From positions 124,001 through 188,000 of the forward strand of contig NZ_BOMN01000040.1 of assembly GCF_016862215.1 (NCBI RefSeq): DNA of 64,000 bases. Direction: 5' to 3'. Position 1 is the first letter of the stretch. Every line of letters begins with the position of its first letter. The position numbers were made by a program, and so were the translations under genes. Positions 16,055 through 24,666 of this stretch are shown here, in pieces. Source of the stretch: Winogradskya humida (GTDB lineage: Bacteria; Actinomycetota; Actinomycetes; Mycobacteriales; Micromonosporaceae). The notes below the pieces were generated by a model. It did not search any database and had not been told where the DNA came from. It was given only the letters and a program-made list of their open reading frames with translations.

Positions 16055-16667
16055 TCACCAGGAGAGCCACCGCACAAAGTGCGCGATCCACGCCCAGGTT
16101 GCCCTGAGCGGTCGGCCACGCCGGCAGCTGAGCAAGGCCGTCTCGGACGGCATTGGCCGCTTCGCTGCTCTGGATGCGCTGGATGACCGCCGTCTCTCAG
16201 ACGGCTGACCGTTAGATTTGGCTACTGAAAGTGACTGCCTCTCACGGTGGGCCGCATCTGTTTTGGGGAGATTTGGGTGACGCGAGCCTCGATCCGGCCG
16301 GTTCTGGGTGGCGATCGCTGGTGCTCGGATGGTGATTGGACGCAGTCGGGTTGCCTGGACGGAGCCACGCTCGTTGGATTCTGCGCCTCAGTTCATGCCA
16401 TCAGAGGTCGACTCGTCGGCGATCGTAGGGGGTCGGCAGTCTTCATCGAGCAGTTTGGATGGTACTCGGATGGTGCTCGAACGTCGGCTTACTAACTGGA
16501 ATTGGCGGCGCTTTCTGGACTTTCGCCTGCGTGTGCGCCCGTGATCGCGCCTGACCTGAGCTGGATGCAACGGCTGCGGCTGGACTGGCGTCCCTCGTTT
16601 GGATTAGACGTTGCATCCTGGACGAAATCTGTAGAGTGCTGGTCGTGGAATCCTGTGCACCTGCTTG
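16055..16667. other. Gene-poor end of the island, fragments only
   Basis: No intact gene is supported. On the plus strand 16080-16208 reads protein-like up to a TGA (RRQLSKAVSDGIGRFAALD) but has no start, so it may be a fragment. Two copies of CTCGGATGGTG lie at about 16324 and 16465. Composition is less GC-rich than the core to the right. This is what one expects beside an att site of a decayed element. Confidence 0.4.
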
Positions 16668-16712
16668 GGACTACGGATCAGAAGGTTAGGGGTTCGAGTC
16701 CCTTCGGGCGCA
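16668..16712 (+). other. 3' fragment of tRNA-Arg(ACG), probable attachment-site copy
   Basis: From GACTACGGATCAGAAG the sequence gives an intact anticodon loop (CTACGGA, anticodon ACG), 3' anticodon stem TCAGA, T-arm AGGGG-TTCGAGT-CCCTT, acceptor strand CGGGCGC and discriminator A. Upstream, the 5' half of a tRNA (D-arm, 5' acceptor strand, 5' anticodon stem TCTGA) is missing: the bases before it are CTTGG. Integrases that use tRNA genes leave exactly such a copied 3' half at the far end of the element. Its plus orientation implies the intact tRNA-Arg lies to the left, outside the window, and that the DNA to the left is the integrated island. Confidence 0.75.
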
Positions 16713-16921
16713 CAAGCTTATTGAGGGTCTGAGCTGCGGAAACGCGGTTCAGGCCCGTTTTGCTGTCCGGTCCTTGTAGATGGTGGATGCCACCGTTGTT
16801 GCGGGTTCGCGGGTCGTGACCTGAGGTTCTTGCGGGCGCGAGGAATGCGGCGGGGGTTCCGGCCCGGCCAAATATCGGCAGATGAACCTGGTGAGACTCC
16901 CGACCAGCTCATACTCATGCC

Positions 16922-17494
16922 GTGGCGGACACAACCCTTCTCGCGACAGCTATCGGCGGGGTCATCGCGGCCGCGTCCGGAGTGATAGGCGCCTGCCTGA
17001 CGGCCCGCGCTACGAGGCTTGCCGCAGTCGAGGGGGCGAAGATGCAGCTTGATGCTCAGTTCCAGCAATGGCGGCAAGACGCCCGCACCGCGGTGTACGG
17101 CGCCGTCGCAGGCAGCTTCCGCGAACTGATGACGGCATGGTGGGCGTTGCGCGACGGCCGACGACGGGACGCCGACGTCAACGAGCCGTTGCATCAGCGG
17201 GCCCTCGCCGCGTATGCCGGCTTCAACTCGGATCTGGGCAAGGCGCAACTGCTCACCGATGACGTCCTGTTCGAGAGCATCAGGAGCCTGAGCGCCGCTG
17301 TGCAGGCATTCGACGAGCTCGCCGAGACCATGGATTTCGTGCATCGCCAGAGATGGACGACGGCAAACGACGAGCAGTACGAGCAAACGCGGGAAGCCGC
17401 AGAAGCCGCCTGTAAGGCGTTCCTTGGCAGAGCACGGGAACAGCTCGCCAAGAAACCGGCCCTCGTGCCTCACGACGAGCGCGAGAGGACCTGA
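16922..17494 (+). CDS. Membrane-anchored helical protein of unknown function
   Basis: A 190-residue protein starting at GTG 16922. A single hydrophobic segment at residues 5-28 (LLATAIGGVIAAASGVIGAC) anchors the N-terminus; the rest is a predicted cytoplasmic helical region rich in Ala, Arg, Gln and Glu (FQQWRQDARTAVYGAVAGSF, ALRDGRRRDADVNEP) ending in a basic/acidic tail. This layout is common in actinomycete proteins of unknown function. It is the first gene to the right of the tRNA-derived repeat, so probably the first chromosomal gene outside the island. It is convergent with the epimerase gene. No enzymatic motif is visible. Confidence 0.75.
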   Translation: MADTTLLATAIGGVIAAASGVIGACLTARATRLAAVEGAKMQLDAQFQQWRQDARTAVYGAVAGSFRELMTAWWALRDGRRRDADVNEPLHQRALAAYAGFNSDLGKAQLLTDDVLFESIRSLSAAVQAFDELAETMDFVHRQRWTTANDEQYEQTREAAEAACKAFLGRAREQLAKKPALVPHDERERT

Positions 17495-17570
17495 CCTCGG
17501 CCGGGGCCGGTGTCCCTGGACCCGAAACGTTGGTGGGGTCTTTTTCTATCGTCTCGCCATGCACTCCGGG

Positions 17571-18536
17571 CTATTCGGAGCGGCGGCGTGCTGCCAGATC
17601 GGCCGCCGCGGTGGGCCACTGCGGGTGGTCGAAGACGAATCCCGCGTCGATGAGCCGGCCCGGAACGACGCGTCGGCTTTTCAGGAGTAGTTCGGTGTCT
17701 GATTTGAGGGCGAGTGCGCCGATCTCGGCCATGTGACGCGTGGCGGGTAGGCCGACTGGCACCCGCCAGGCCGAACGAAGCTTCCGCATGAACTCCCGCT
17801 GCGGCAACGGGCCGGGTGCGGCCAGATTGACAGCGCCGGGGAGGTCGTCCCGCGAGATCAGAAAACGGATGGCGCGGACGAAGTCGTGGTCGTGGATCCA
17901 GGAGACGTACTGCTGGCCGCCGGCGACCGGGCCGCCGAGGCCGAGGCGGGTGAGCCAGCTCAGTACGTCGAAGACGCCGCCGCGGTCCGGGCTCATCACC
18001 ATGGCCGATCGCAGTGCGACCTTGCGTGTCTGGGGTGTGACTGCCTGTTCCTGGGCGTCTTCCCAGTTCTTGGCGATTTTGACGCTGTAGGCCCAGTAGT
18101 CGGGGACGCCGTGCTCGTCGCCGCCGATCACGCCGTCGTGCTCGTTGTTGGCAGCGTCGAAGCGATGCGCGTAGATCGTTGCGGTGCTCATCTGTAGCCA
18201 CGCCCTGGGTGGCCGGGCCGCTGCGGCGATGGCCTCGCCGACGACACGTGCTGAATCCACGCGTGAGCTCATCATGGCTTCGAGGTTTTCCCTGGTGTAT
18301 CTGCAGCTCACACTGCGACCCGCCAGGTTGATGACGACGTCGCTGCCGTCGATCTCCGCCGCCCAGTCGCCAAGTGTCGACCCGTCCCAGCGGACCTGCC
18401 GCTCGTACGCAGGTGAGCCCACAGGTGAGCCCGCAGGTGAGCGGGTCAGCACGACGACATCGTGGCCGTCCGCGGTCAGCGCCCGGTTCAGAATCTTGCC
18501 CACCTGCCCGGTTCCCCCGGGAATGACGATCTTCAT
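17571..18536 (-). CDS. TIGR01777-family NAD(P)-dependent epimerase (SDR39U1-like)
   Basis: A 321-residue extended short-chain dehydrogenase-like protein. The Rossmann signature GGTGQVG is at residues 7-13, DVVINLAGRS follows near residue 65, and YSVK supplies the active Tyr/Lys pair near residue 150. The C-terminal part (about 250-310: LPQREFMRKLRSAWRVPVG) matches the DUF1731 tail of the TIGR01777 family. Substrate is unknown for the family. A short in-frame 12-bp triplication (SPAGSPVGSPAY) sits in the loop after the second strand, which is unusual and probably a recent slip. It is transcribed toward the 190-residue gene and stands alone. Confidence 0.9.
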   Translation of the reverse strand: MKIVIPGGTGQVGKILNRALTADGHDVVVLTRSPAGSPVGSPAYERQVRWDGSTLGDWAAEIDGSDVVINLAGRSVSCRYTRENLEAMMSSRVDSARVVGEAIAAAARPPRAWLQMSTATIYAHRFDAANNEHDGVIGGDEHGVPDYWAYSVKIAKNWEDAQEQAVTPQTRKVALRSAMVMSPDRGGVFDVLSWLTRLGLGGPVAGGQQYVSWIHDHDFVRAIRFLISRDDLPGAVNLAAPGPLPQREFMRKLRSAWRVPVGLPATRHMAEIGALALKSDTELLLKSRRVVPGRLIDAGFVFDHPQWPTAAADLAARRRSE

Positions 18537-18599
18537 GAGTGCCCCTCGCCACTGTTGAGCATCTGCTCAAACTCAGCGTACGGCCTTTTGAGCGACCGC

Positions 18600-19622
18600 T
18601 CAACCCGGGATCAGCACGACCTTGCCGACGATGGTGTGTGACTCGGCCAGCTCGACCGCTTTCCGGATCTCGGTCAGGGGCAGGCGTGCAGCGATCTGCG
18701 GGTGCAGGACCCCGTCGGCGAGCAGAGTGAAGACGGCCGCCATGTCCTCCTGCAACCGGCTGCGGAATCGTTCGGGGCGCAGCAGCTTGCCGCCCCAGAC
18801 GTCGAAGAAGCCGGCCCGGCGGCCGTTCGGCAGCGCGTTGAGCCAGGCGAGCTGACCGAGCAGGGCGATGAAGGCCGGGATCATCGGTCCGGAGTCCTTG
18901 AGCATGGCGTAGCTGACTAGGGTCCCGCCCCTGGCCAGCAGGGACCAGGAGCGGGCGATGCTCTTGCCGCCGATGTGGTCGAAGACGGCGTCGACCCCGC
19001 CCGGTGCCAGGTCGCGCACCCGGGTGGCCAGGTCGGGGTCGTTGTAGTCGACGGATAGTACGCCGAGGTCGCGCAGGGCGGCGTGGTGGCGGGGTGATGA
19101 GGTGCCGATGACCCGGGCGCCGGCGTGCAGGGCGAGTTGGGCCAGGGTGGTGCCCACGCCGCCGTTGACGCCGTGGATCAGGATCGTCTGGCCGGCGCGG
19201 ACCTTCGCCCGGCGGTGCAGCATCTGGTAGGCGGTCAGGCCGCTGACCACCAGGGTCTCCACCTCCCCGGCGTCCAGCTCGGCGGGAACGGGCACCAGGT
19301 CGACGGCTTTGAGCATGGCGTGGGTGGTCCAGCCGCCGGTTTTGGTCATGGCCGCGAACCGCCGGCCCACCAGGGTCGCATCCACCCCGGGGCCGGTCGC
19401 GGTCACCGTGCCGACCAGGTCATATCCGGGTACGAAGGGAAACTTGGGCTGTCCGGGATAGCGGCCGAGTCGCATGGCGTGCTCGGCGAAGGAGATGCCG
19501 GTTGCGTCCACTGCCACCAGCACCTCGCCGTGGGCCGGGGCGGGCAGAACGCGCCGGCGCAGTTCCAGTCCGTCGGGCTCTACCGGGCCGGGCATGACGA
19601 CTTCGGTCACCTCGGTGCTCAT
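18600..19622 (-). CDS. Zinc-free MDR-type quinone oxidoreductase/alcohol dehydrogenase
   Basis: A 340-residue medium-chain dehydrogenase/reductase. The N-terminal GroES-like domain includes RLGRYPGQPKFPFVPGYDLVGTV at residues about 51-73 (read in parts), and the NADPH-binding motif GVNGGVGTTLAQLA lies near residue 150. The structural zinc Cys cluster is absent, which places it with quinone-oxidoreductase-like members. The start is ATG 19622, whose ATGA overlaps the stop of the SnoaL-like gene upstream; the longer frame to 20102 reads across that gene and is rejected. The pair is controlled by the promoter with twin TTAC-n4-GTAA palindromes. It probably reduces an enone or quinone; the real substrate cannot be read. 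Confidence 0.9.
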   Translation of the reverse strand: MSTEVTEVVMPGPVEPDGLELRRRVLPAPAHGEVLVAVDATGISFAEHAMRLGRYPGQPKFPFVPGYDLVGTVTATGPGVDATLVGRRFAAMTKTGGWTTHAMLKAVDLVPVPAELDAGEVETLVVSGLTAYQMLHRRAKVRAGQTILIHGVNGGVGTTLAQLALHAGARVIGTSSPRHHAALRDLGVLSVDYNDPDLATRVRDLAPGGVDAVFDHIGGKSIARSWSLLARGGTLVSYAMLKDSGPMIPAFIALLGQLAWLNALPNGRRAGFFDVWGGKLLRPERFRSRLQEDMAAVFTLLADGVLHPQIAARLPLTEIRKAVELAESHTIVGKVVLIPG

Positions 19623-20032
19623 GAGACGAACTGCAGCTGGGTCAGCAGGACGTGGATGTCGGTGTTGACCCAGTACTCGGCGATCCGGTCGTTGTCCGTA
19701 CGCAGGATGTCGGTGCCGGTGAAGTCGACCTTCGTGCCGACTGGGGCGTTCGCTCCGGGCATGCCGCCTGCGTAGCTGCCCTGGGCTCGCCAGCGCAGGG
19801 CGATCCGGTCGGTGTCGGCGATCGGGCCGACCTCGATGGCGAAGGTGAGGTCGGGAAGGGCGGCGCGGGTCTGTGCGATCCAGGCCACCAGCGCCTCGGG
19901 GCTGTTGACGGCGCTGCCGTCCCCGCCGTCCATCATCGCCGCGTGCACCCGGAACTCGGGAGCGATGAACTCCTCGGCCCCCGCGTAGTCGCCGTTCCAC
20001 AGGTGTAGCCAGGAGTTGACCAGGTTCGACAT
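19619..20032 (-). CDS. SnoaL-like (NTF2-fold) protein
   Basis: A 137-residue protein of the SnoaL/NTF2-like fold. Characteristic stretches are LVNSWLHLWNGDYAGAEEFI at about residues 3-22, a YAGGMPGANAPVG loop, and the terminal IAEYWVNTDI. Members act as cyclases, isomerases or small-molecule-binding proteins. I start at ATG 20032, with AAGGG six bases upstream; an in-frame ATG at 20053 would add seven residues without a good site. It is the first gene of a two-gene operon with an oxidoreductase, overlapping by ATGA. Twin operator-like palindromes directly upstream imply control by a TetR-type repressor that is not encoded next to it. Confidence 0.88.
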   Translation of the reverse strand: MSNLVNSWLHLWNGDYAGAEEFIAPEFRVHAAMMDGGDGSAVNSPEALVAWIAQTRAALPDLTFAIEVGPIADTDRIALRWRAQGSYAGGMPGANAPVGTKVDFTGTDILRTDNDRIAEYWVNTDIHVLLTQLQFVS

Positions 20033-20059
20033 GGGATTCCCTTCGTTGAACAATTGCGC

Positions 20060-20098
20060 TTACAGCCGTAACCATACATGCAAACCTTACGACCGTAA
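20060..20098. promoter_or_regulatory. Twin TetR-type operator palindromes
   Basis: TTACAGCCGTAA (20060-20071) and TTACGACCGTAA (20087-20098) are two copies of a TTAC-n4-GTAA palindrome with centres 27 bp apart, both followed by CCATA. They lie 28-66 bases before the SnoaL-like start and so overlap its promoter. The pattern resembles TetR-family operators. Confidence 0.6.
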
Positions 20099-20115
20099 CC
20101 ATAGAACGAGAAGAA

Positions 20116-20144
20116 GCCCGCGGACTGGCGTACGGTCCGCGGGC
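20116..20144 (-). terminator. Stem-loop terminator of the ThuA-ricin gene
   Basis: A perfect 10-bp stem GCCCGCGGAC / GTCCGCGGGC with a 9-base loop, 18 bases past the stop of the minus-strand lectin gene and followed on that strand by TTCTTCTCGTTC. It separates this gene from the SnoaL operon. Confidence 0.8.
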
Positions 20145-20162
20145 AGGGAATAAAGGGAGCGG

Positions 20163-21416
20163 TCAGCGAGTGAGGCGGAAGCTCTGCGCAGCAGTGCCGT
20201 TGCAGGCGTACTGGACCAGCTGGACGCTGTCCGCGAGGGAGGCGGCTGGGACGTCCAAGCACTTGCCGCTGTTGCGGTTCACGAAGTGGTAGTAGCCGGC
20301 GCCCTCGCTGACGGGCAGCCACTGCTGGTTGGTGCCGCCGCTGTAGGTCCAGGTCTGGATCGGGGCGTTGTCCGCTGTGGACACATTGGTCACGTCGAGG
20401 GCCTGGGCGCTGTTGCCGCGGTTGTTGATGCGAACGTAACCGCTGCTCGTCGGGGCGAACTGGTACTGCTGCGCATTGCTGGCGTTGCAGGCGTACTGCT
20501 GGATTGCTGTGCCGTTGGTGGTGCCTGCCGCCCGGGCGTCGAGGCACTTCGCGCTGTTCTTGTTGACGACCGGGTACCAGGCGGCGGGGTCGATGGGGGA
20601 CTGTTCAGAGCCTGACTCGCCGGCCAGCCACAGGATGCTGTTGATCAGCCACTGGTTCTGCTGCGCGCTTGCGAACGTGGACGACGTACGCGTATTGGTG
20701 TCGTAGTTCATGCCGTTGTGGCCGAAGTTCGTGTAGACCATCTTGTAGTTCCGGTTGGTCCAGATCAGCGGGTAGAAGCCGCTCGTCCACTGCTGGTTGG
20801 GGTCGGTGCCGACCGGGAAGCTGGACGCGTCGATCGAGGCGAGGATGTCGATGTCGGGGTTCTGCCGCAGGTCCCGGCTCCACGAGTACCACTCGCTGAC
20901 CGCCGACGGGATCGTGGCCGGTAGGCCCGCGGTGGTCGGATGGCTACGGTCCTCGATCTTGAGCGTCTCGGCGGTCGGGCCCCACGTGTTGGTGGCGAAG
21001 TTCCCCGACCCGAGGAACGTGTTGTAGTACCAGCTCCAGTCATTGGCGTTCGTGGTGAACGCGCTGACGTGGAAGCCCATCCAGGCGCCGCCGTTCTGCA
21101 TGTACTGCTGGAAGGCGGCCCGGCGCTCGGCCGGCGGGGCGTCGTCCAGGAACATGATGACCTTGTAATCGGTGAGTCCGGCGGCGCTGAGCCGGCTCCA
21201 GTCGGTGGTGGCCTCCCAGGTGAAGCCGTTCTGCGCGGCGGCCTGCGGGAACCACTCCTTCGCTTCCTTGTCGAAGTCGATGTGTGCGGCGTCCCAGGTG
21301 CCGTTGTAGAACGCGAGCACCTTGAAAGGCGTCGCGGCGTGGGCGGGCACGGCGGCTGTCGCGACAGCGGTGACCAGGGCGACGGCCGCGATGAGGGTGC
21401 GTCTGAGCAGACTCAT
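20163..21416 (-). CDS. Secreted ThuA-domain protein with C-terminal ricin-type lectin
   Basis: A 417-residue exported protein from ATG 21416. Residues 1-28 form a Sec signal (LLRRTLIAAVALVTAVATAA, cleavage after AHA). A ThuA-like (trehalose-utilisation, class I glutamine-amidotransferase-fold) domain spans about 30-265, with FKVLAFYNGTWDAAHIDF, an FLDDAPPAERRAAFQQYM segment and a GGAWMGFHVS elbow. From about 285 to the end there is a ricin B-type beta-trefoil with QW/QF-type repeats (QYACNASNAQQYQF, QYACNGTAAQSFRL). It probably acts on a carbohydrate outside the cell, the lectin serving to bind polysaccharide. The longer frame to 21563 lacks the signal at its N-terminus and is rejected. It is followed by a strong terminator. 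Confidence 0.92.
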   Translation of the reverse strand: MSLLRRTLIAAVALVTAVATAAVPAHAATPFKVLAFYNGTWDAAHIDFDKEAKEWFPQAAAQNGFTWEATTDWSRLSAAGLTDYKVIMFLDDAPPAERRAAFQQYMQNGGAWMGFHVSAFTTNANDWSWYYNTFLGSGNFATNTWGPTAETLKIEDRSHPTTAGLPATIPSAVSEWYSWSRDLRQNPDIDILASIDASSFPVGTDPNQQWTSGFYPLIWTNRNYKMVYTNFGHNGMNYDTNTRTSSTFASAQQNQWLINSILWLAGESGSEQSPIDPAAWYPVVNKNSAKCLDARAAGTTNGTAIQQYACNASNAQQYQFAPTSSGYVRINNRGNSAQALDVTNVSTADNAPIQTWTYSGGTNQQWLPVSEGAGYYHFVNRNSGKCLDVPAASLADSVQLVQYACNGTAAQSFRLTR

Positions 21417-21671
21417 GGCAGGTACCTCGGGGATGAGAGCGGTTGGGGGCGGCGCCGCTGGCTTCATCCTGCAACATCGCTGTCCTTCGATACAAGGAAT
21501 AGTTAATTCAATTTCCGATACTGGCCGGCGTGATCCGGTGGCGGTCAGTGATAGTTGCCGCATCGGGTGGGGTGCGGGTCGGGTGTAAGGAGGGTGCCGG
21601 ACGGTTGCGGTGGCGTGGGAGATTGGCGCTGGCCTGCGGTTCTGTGGGTCCTTGCGGCCTGGGGAGGGTCA

Positions 21672-21854
21672 GTGGAGGAAGCTCTGTCGGCCTACAGTGA
21701 TGGCCGGGTGGACGGTTTTGCGGGGCAGCGTGATCCGGCGCGGGCCGAGCATCCCGTGACCGGCGTCGACTACCGGCGTGGGTTCCTGGACGGCCGGGTC
21801 GAGGTGTTCCAGATGATGGCCGGCGTTCGCCGGTTGTTGGAGGCCGGTGACTGA
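21672..21854 (+). CDS. Small hypothetical protein
   Basis: A 60-residue ORF from GTG 21672, with GGGAGGG just upstream. It reads EEALSAYSDGRVDGFAGQRD and later VDYRRGFLDGRVEVFQMM, a repeated DGR-V-F pattern typical of a compact two-helix actinomycete protein of unknown function. The frame is open further left (to 21555) but that part looks non-coding. It ends 12 bases before the GTG of the first SARP-family gene, so the two may be co-transcribed. Confidence 0.6.
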   Translation: MEEALSAYSDGRVDGFAGQRDPARAEHPVTGVDYRRGFLDGRVEVFQMMAGVRRLLEAGD

Positions 21855-21866
21855 GGTCGATCTGTT

Positions 21867-24611
21867 GTGGACGGCGGTGTCGGTACGCTTCCAAGGGTGA
21901 CCGGGACATCTCTGGTGGTTCTCGGGCCGGTTCGCGCCCATCGGGACGGCCGGGAGATCGAGCTGGGGTCGCCTCAGCAGCGGGCGTTTCTCGCGTTGCT
22001 GCTGGCGCATGCCGGAGAGCCGGTTTCGATCGGTGCGCTGTCGGAGGCATTGTGGGGCGGGAATCGGCCGGCGACCGCGGCCGGGATTCTGCATCGCTAT
22101 GCCGGCGCTCTGCGGCGGGTGCTGGAGCCGGAGCGGCCCGCGCGGGCGGCGAGTGGGTGGATCGAGCGGACTCCGGGCGGGTACAGGTTCTGCGGGCCCG
22201 CCACAGCGCTTGATCTGCTGGTTTTCCGGCGGCTTGCGGTGACCGGCGGGTCCGTCGAGGCGTTGCTCGGGGCGTTGCGGGTATGGCGGGGAGCGGTTGC
22301 TGCGGACGTGTTGCCGGGCGTACGGAATCATCCGGTTTTTCTCGCTCTGGAGCGTGAGCGGATCGCCGTGCTGAAAGCCGCGGTTGATGCCGCGCTGAGC
22401 ACGGGGAAAGCGAAACTCGTGCTGCCGGAGATCGCTCGAGCAGCGGCCGGGGCAGGGCTGGATGAAGGGTTGCATGCGCGGCTCATCACCGTTCTTGCCG
22501 TGGCCGGGCAACGGGCCGCCGCGTTGACCGCCTACCGGGAGATCCGGGACCGGCTGGTACGCGAACTGGGCGTCGAGCCGGGCCCCGAATTGCGCAGAGC
22601 CCACCGGGAGGTGCTGGTGGAGGAGACGCGGGTGCGCAAAGTGCCCGCGCGGTTGCCGGCGGACCTGGCAACCTTCAACGGACGGGTCGCAGAAATGCGC
22701 GAGCTGGCGGCCGCCCGCGATGCCGTCATTGTCATCGGGGGGATGGGCGGAACGGGGAAGACCACCCTCGCCGTTCATTGGGCTCATCGCATCGCCGCGG
22801 ATTTCCCCGACGGCTGCCTCTATGCGAACCTGCGGGGATTCGACGCGACTGCCGCTCCGGTCGGGCCGGTCGATGTTCTGCGCGGTTTTCTGGACGAGCT
22901 GGGGGTTCCGGCGGCCCAGCTGCCACAGTCCTTGGCGGGACTGTCAGCCATGTATCGCAGTGTGATCGCCGGGCGGCGGGTGCTGGTGCTGCTCGACAAC
23001 GCTCGCGATGACGAGCAGGTGCGGCCCCTGCTGCCGGGGGAGAGATCCAGCTCTGTCATTGTGACCAGCCGCAACAGTCTGGCCGGGCTGGTCGCGGAGG
23101 GCGCGCGGCCGATTCGCCTCGACGGTTTCAGCGACGCGCAGGCCCGGGACTATCTGAGCGGGCGGCTGGGTGCGCACCGGGTCGACGCGGAGCCCGCGGC
23201 CGTGGGAGAACTGATCGCCGCATGTCGTGGCTTACCTCTCGCGTTGGCGATCGTCGCCGCTCAGGCCCTGGTGAATCCCGCGTTTCGGTTGGCCGACATG
23301 GCCGTCGAACTGCGCGCCGCCGAGGGACTGGACGGATTCGGCGATGTCCGGAACGTTTTCTCCTGGTCGTATCGCACGCTGAGCCCCGCCGCGGCCACAC
23401 TGTTCCGGCGGCTCGGCCTCGCGCCCGGCCCTGACATCGCGCTCTCCGCGGTGGCGGTTCTCGCGCCGGAGCAGCGCCCCCGGGAGATGCTCGCGGAGCT
23501 CGTCGGTGCTCATCTGATCACGGAGCATCGTCCCGGACGGTGGGTGTTGCACGACCTGCTGCGCAGCTACGCGGGCGAGCTCGCCGAAGACCAGGAAGAC
23601 AGGGCGGAGGTGCTCAGAACGCTCTTCGACCACTATGTCCGGTGGGGTGCGAAAGCGACCGAGTTGGAGCGGCCCGATCGAAGAGCTGTCGCGGTGGGGC
23701 GGCCCGTGCAAGGCGCGCCACTGCCGCCGTTCCGCACCCGCGATGCCGCCCTGGCCTGGTTCAACTCCGAACGCGAAGTGCTGCTCGCGGCGCTGGACGA
23801 CGCGGCGCGGCACCGGCTTGACCTGCAGGTTTGCGAGCTCTCCTGGGTGCTGACCAACCCGCAGGACCGGTGGGCCGACTGGTACGGCTGCCTGCACAGC
23901 AAACAGCTGCAGCTGGCCGCCGCACAGCGTCTCGGAGATCCCTGGTGGACGGCTGCTGCGCACTACGGGATCGGGCGCAACTACTTCAAACTGGGCCGGC
24001 ACGCGGAGGCGCAGCCGCATCACCGGGCCGCGGCGGACATCCTGCGTACGCTCAACGACCCGTACGCCCTGGCCAACGCCGTCATGGGCCTCGGTGTCGC
24101 CGCCGCCGAACTCGGCGACCCGCTCGACGCCGCGATCGGCCACTACCGGGAGGCGATCGAGCTCTTCGGCGTGGCGGGCAGCGTCGAAGGGGAGGCCCTG
24201 GGGCACACCAACCTGGCCGACGTGCTGGACCAGCGGCAGGCGGACCCGCAGACGGCTATCGACCATTACCGGGCCGCCCGGGAGTTGCACCGGGGGGCGG
24301 GAAACCGCCACGGCGAGGCGATCGTGCAGTTCAACCTGGGTGAGCTGCATCTGCGGCACGATCGCCCGGCCGAAGCGGTCGACTGTTACCGCAGCGCGGC
24401 GTCGTTGTTCGGGGAACTGCGGCAGACGTACCGGCAGATAGAGTCCTTGATCGAACTGGGTCGCAGCGGTGCCCGCGATGCCTGGGTGTCGGCGCGGGAA
24501 CTGCTCCCCGGGCTGGACACCGCCGCCGCGCAGAGCCTGCGAAATCGGCTTGACCAGGCTGAACGCGACGTTCAGCGGTTGGTCAGTGAACGTGTCATCC
24601 CTTCTCCCTAG
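21867..24611 (+). CDS. AfsR-like SARP regulator (BTAD, NB-ARC, TPR)
   Basis: A 914-residue multidomain regulator. Residues about 15-110 form the OmpR-like DNA-binding domain (VVLGPVRAHRDGREIELGSP, then RAFLALLLAHAG), about 110-250 the bacterial transcriptional activator domain (ELGVEPGPELRRAHREVL). The NB-ARC ATPase has its P-loop GGMGGTGKTT near residue 293 and LVLLDNARDDEQVRPLLPG as the next motif. The last 250 residues are TPR-like helices (HYREAIELFG, HYRAARELHRG). AfsR-type proteins activate specialised-metabolism or morphogenesis genes. GTG 21867 has GAGG ten bases upstream; GTG 21897 also fits the domain start. No biosynthetic cluster is adjacent. It precedes a second SARP gene by 55 bp. 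Confidence 0.9.
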   Translation: MDGGVGTLPRVTGTSLVVLGPVRAHRDGREIELGSPQQRAFLALLLAHAGEPVSIGALSEALWGGNRPATAAGILHRYAGALRRVLEPERPARAASGWIERTPGGYRFCGPATALDLLVFRRLAVTGGSVEALLGALRVWRGAVAADVLPGVRNHPVFLALERERIAVLKAAVDAALSTGKAKLVLPEIARAAAGAGLDEGLHARLITVLAVAGQRAAALTAYREIRDRLVRELGVEPGPELRRAHREVLVEETRVRKVPARLPADLATFNGRVAEMRELAAARDAVIVIGGMGGTGKTTLAVHWAHRIAADFPDGCLYANLRGFDATAAPVGPVDVLRGFLDELGVPAAQLPQSLAGLSAMYRSVIAGRRVLVLLDNARDDEQVRPLLPGERSSSVIVTSRNSLAGLVAEGARPIRLDGFSDAQARDYLSGRLGAHRVDAEPAAVGELIAACRGLPLALAIVAAQALVNPAFRLADMAVELRAAEGLDGFGDVRNVFSWSYRTLSPAAATLFRRLGLAPGPDIALSAVAVLAPEQRPREMLAELVGAHLITEHRPGRWVLHDLLRSYAGELAEDQEDRAEVLRTLFDHYVRWGAKATELERPDRRAVAVGRPVQGAPLPPFRTRDAALAWFNSEREVLLAALDDAARHRLDLQVCELSWVLTNPQDRWADWYGCLHSKQLQLAAAQRLGDPWWTAAAHYGIGRNYFKLGRHAEAQPHHRAAADILRTLNDPYALANAVMGLGVAAAELGDPLDAAIGHYREAIELFGVAGSVEGEALGHTNLADVLDQRQADPQTAIDHYRAARELHRGAGNRHGEAIVQFNLGELHLRHDRPAEAVDCYRSAASLFGELRQTYRQIESLIELGRSGARDAWVSARELLPGLDTAAAQSLRNRLDQAERDVQRLVSERVIPSP

Positions 24612-24666
24612 GCTCGGGATGCCCTCCGAGCGGAGGGCGAGAACACCGAATCCGGGGGGATTTGCC

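Noticed and set aside
16668-16712. Intact tRNA gene
   Set aside because: The D-arm, the 5' acceptor strand and the 5' anticodon stem are absent, so it can only be a fragment.
16718-17473. 251-residue minus-strand frame
   Set aside because: It is the shadow of the membrane-anchored 190-residue gene on the plus strand, which has a sensible membrane segment and helical body.
18600-20102. 500-residue frame ending in the oxidoreductase
   Set aside because: The first 160 residues are Arg/His-rich translation of another frame across the SnoaL-like gene; the ATGA start at 19622 is clearly better.
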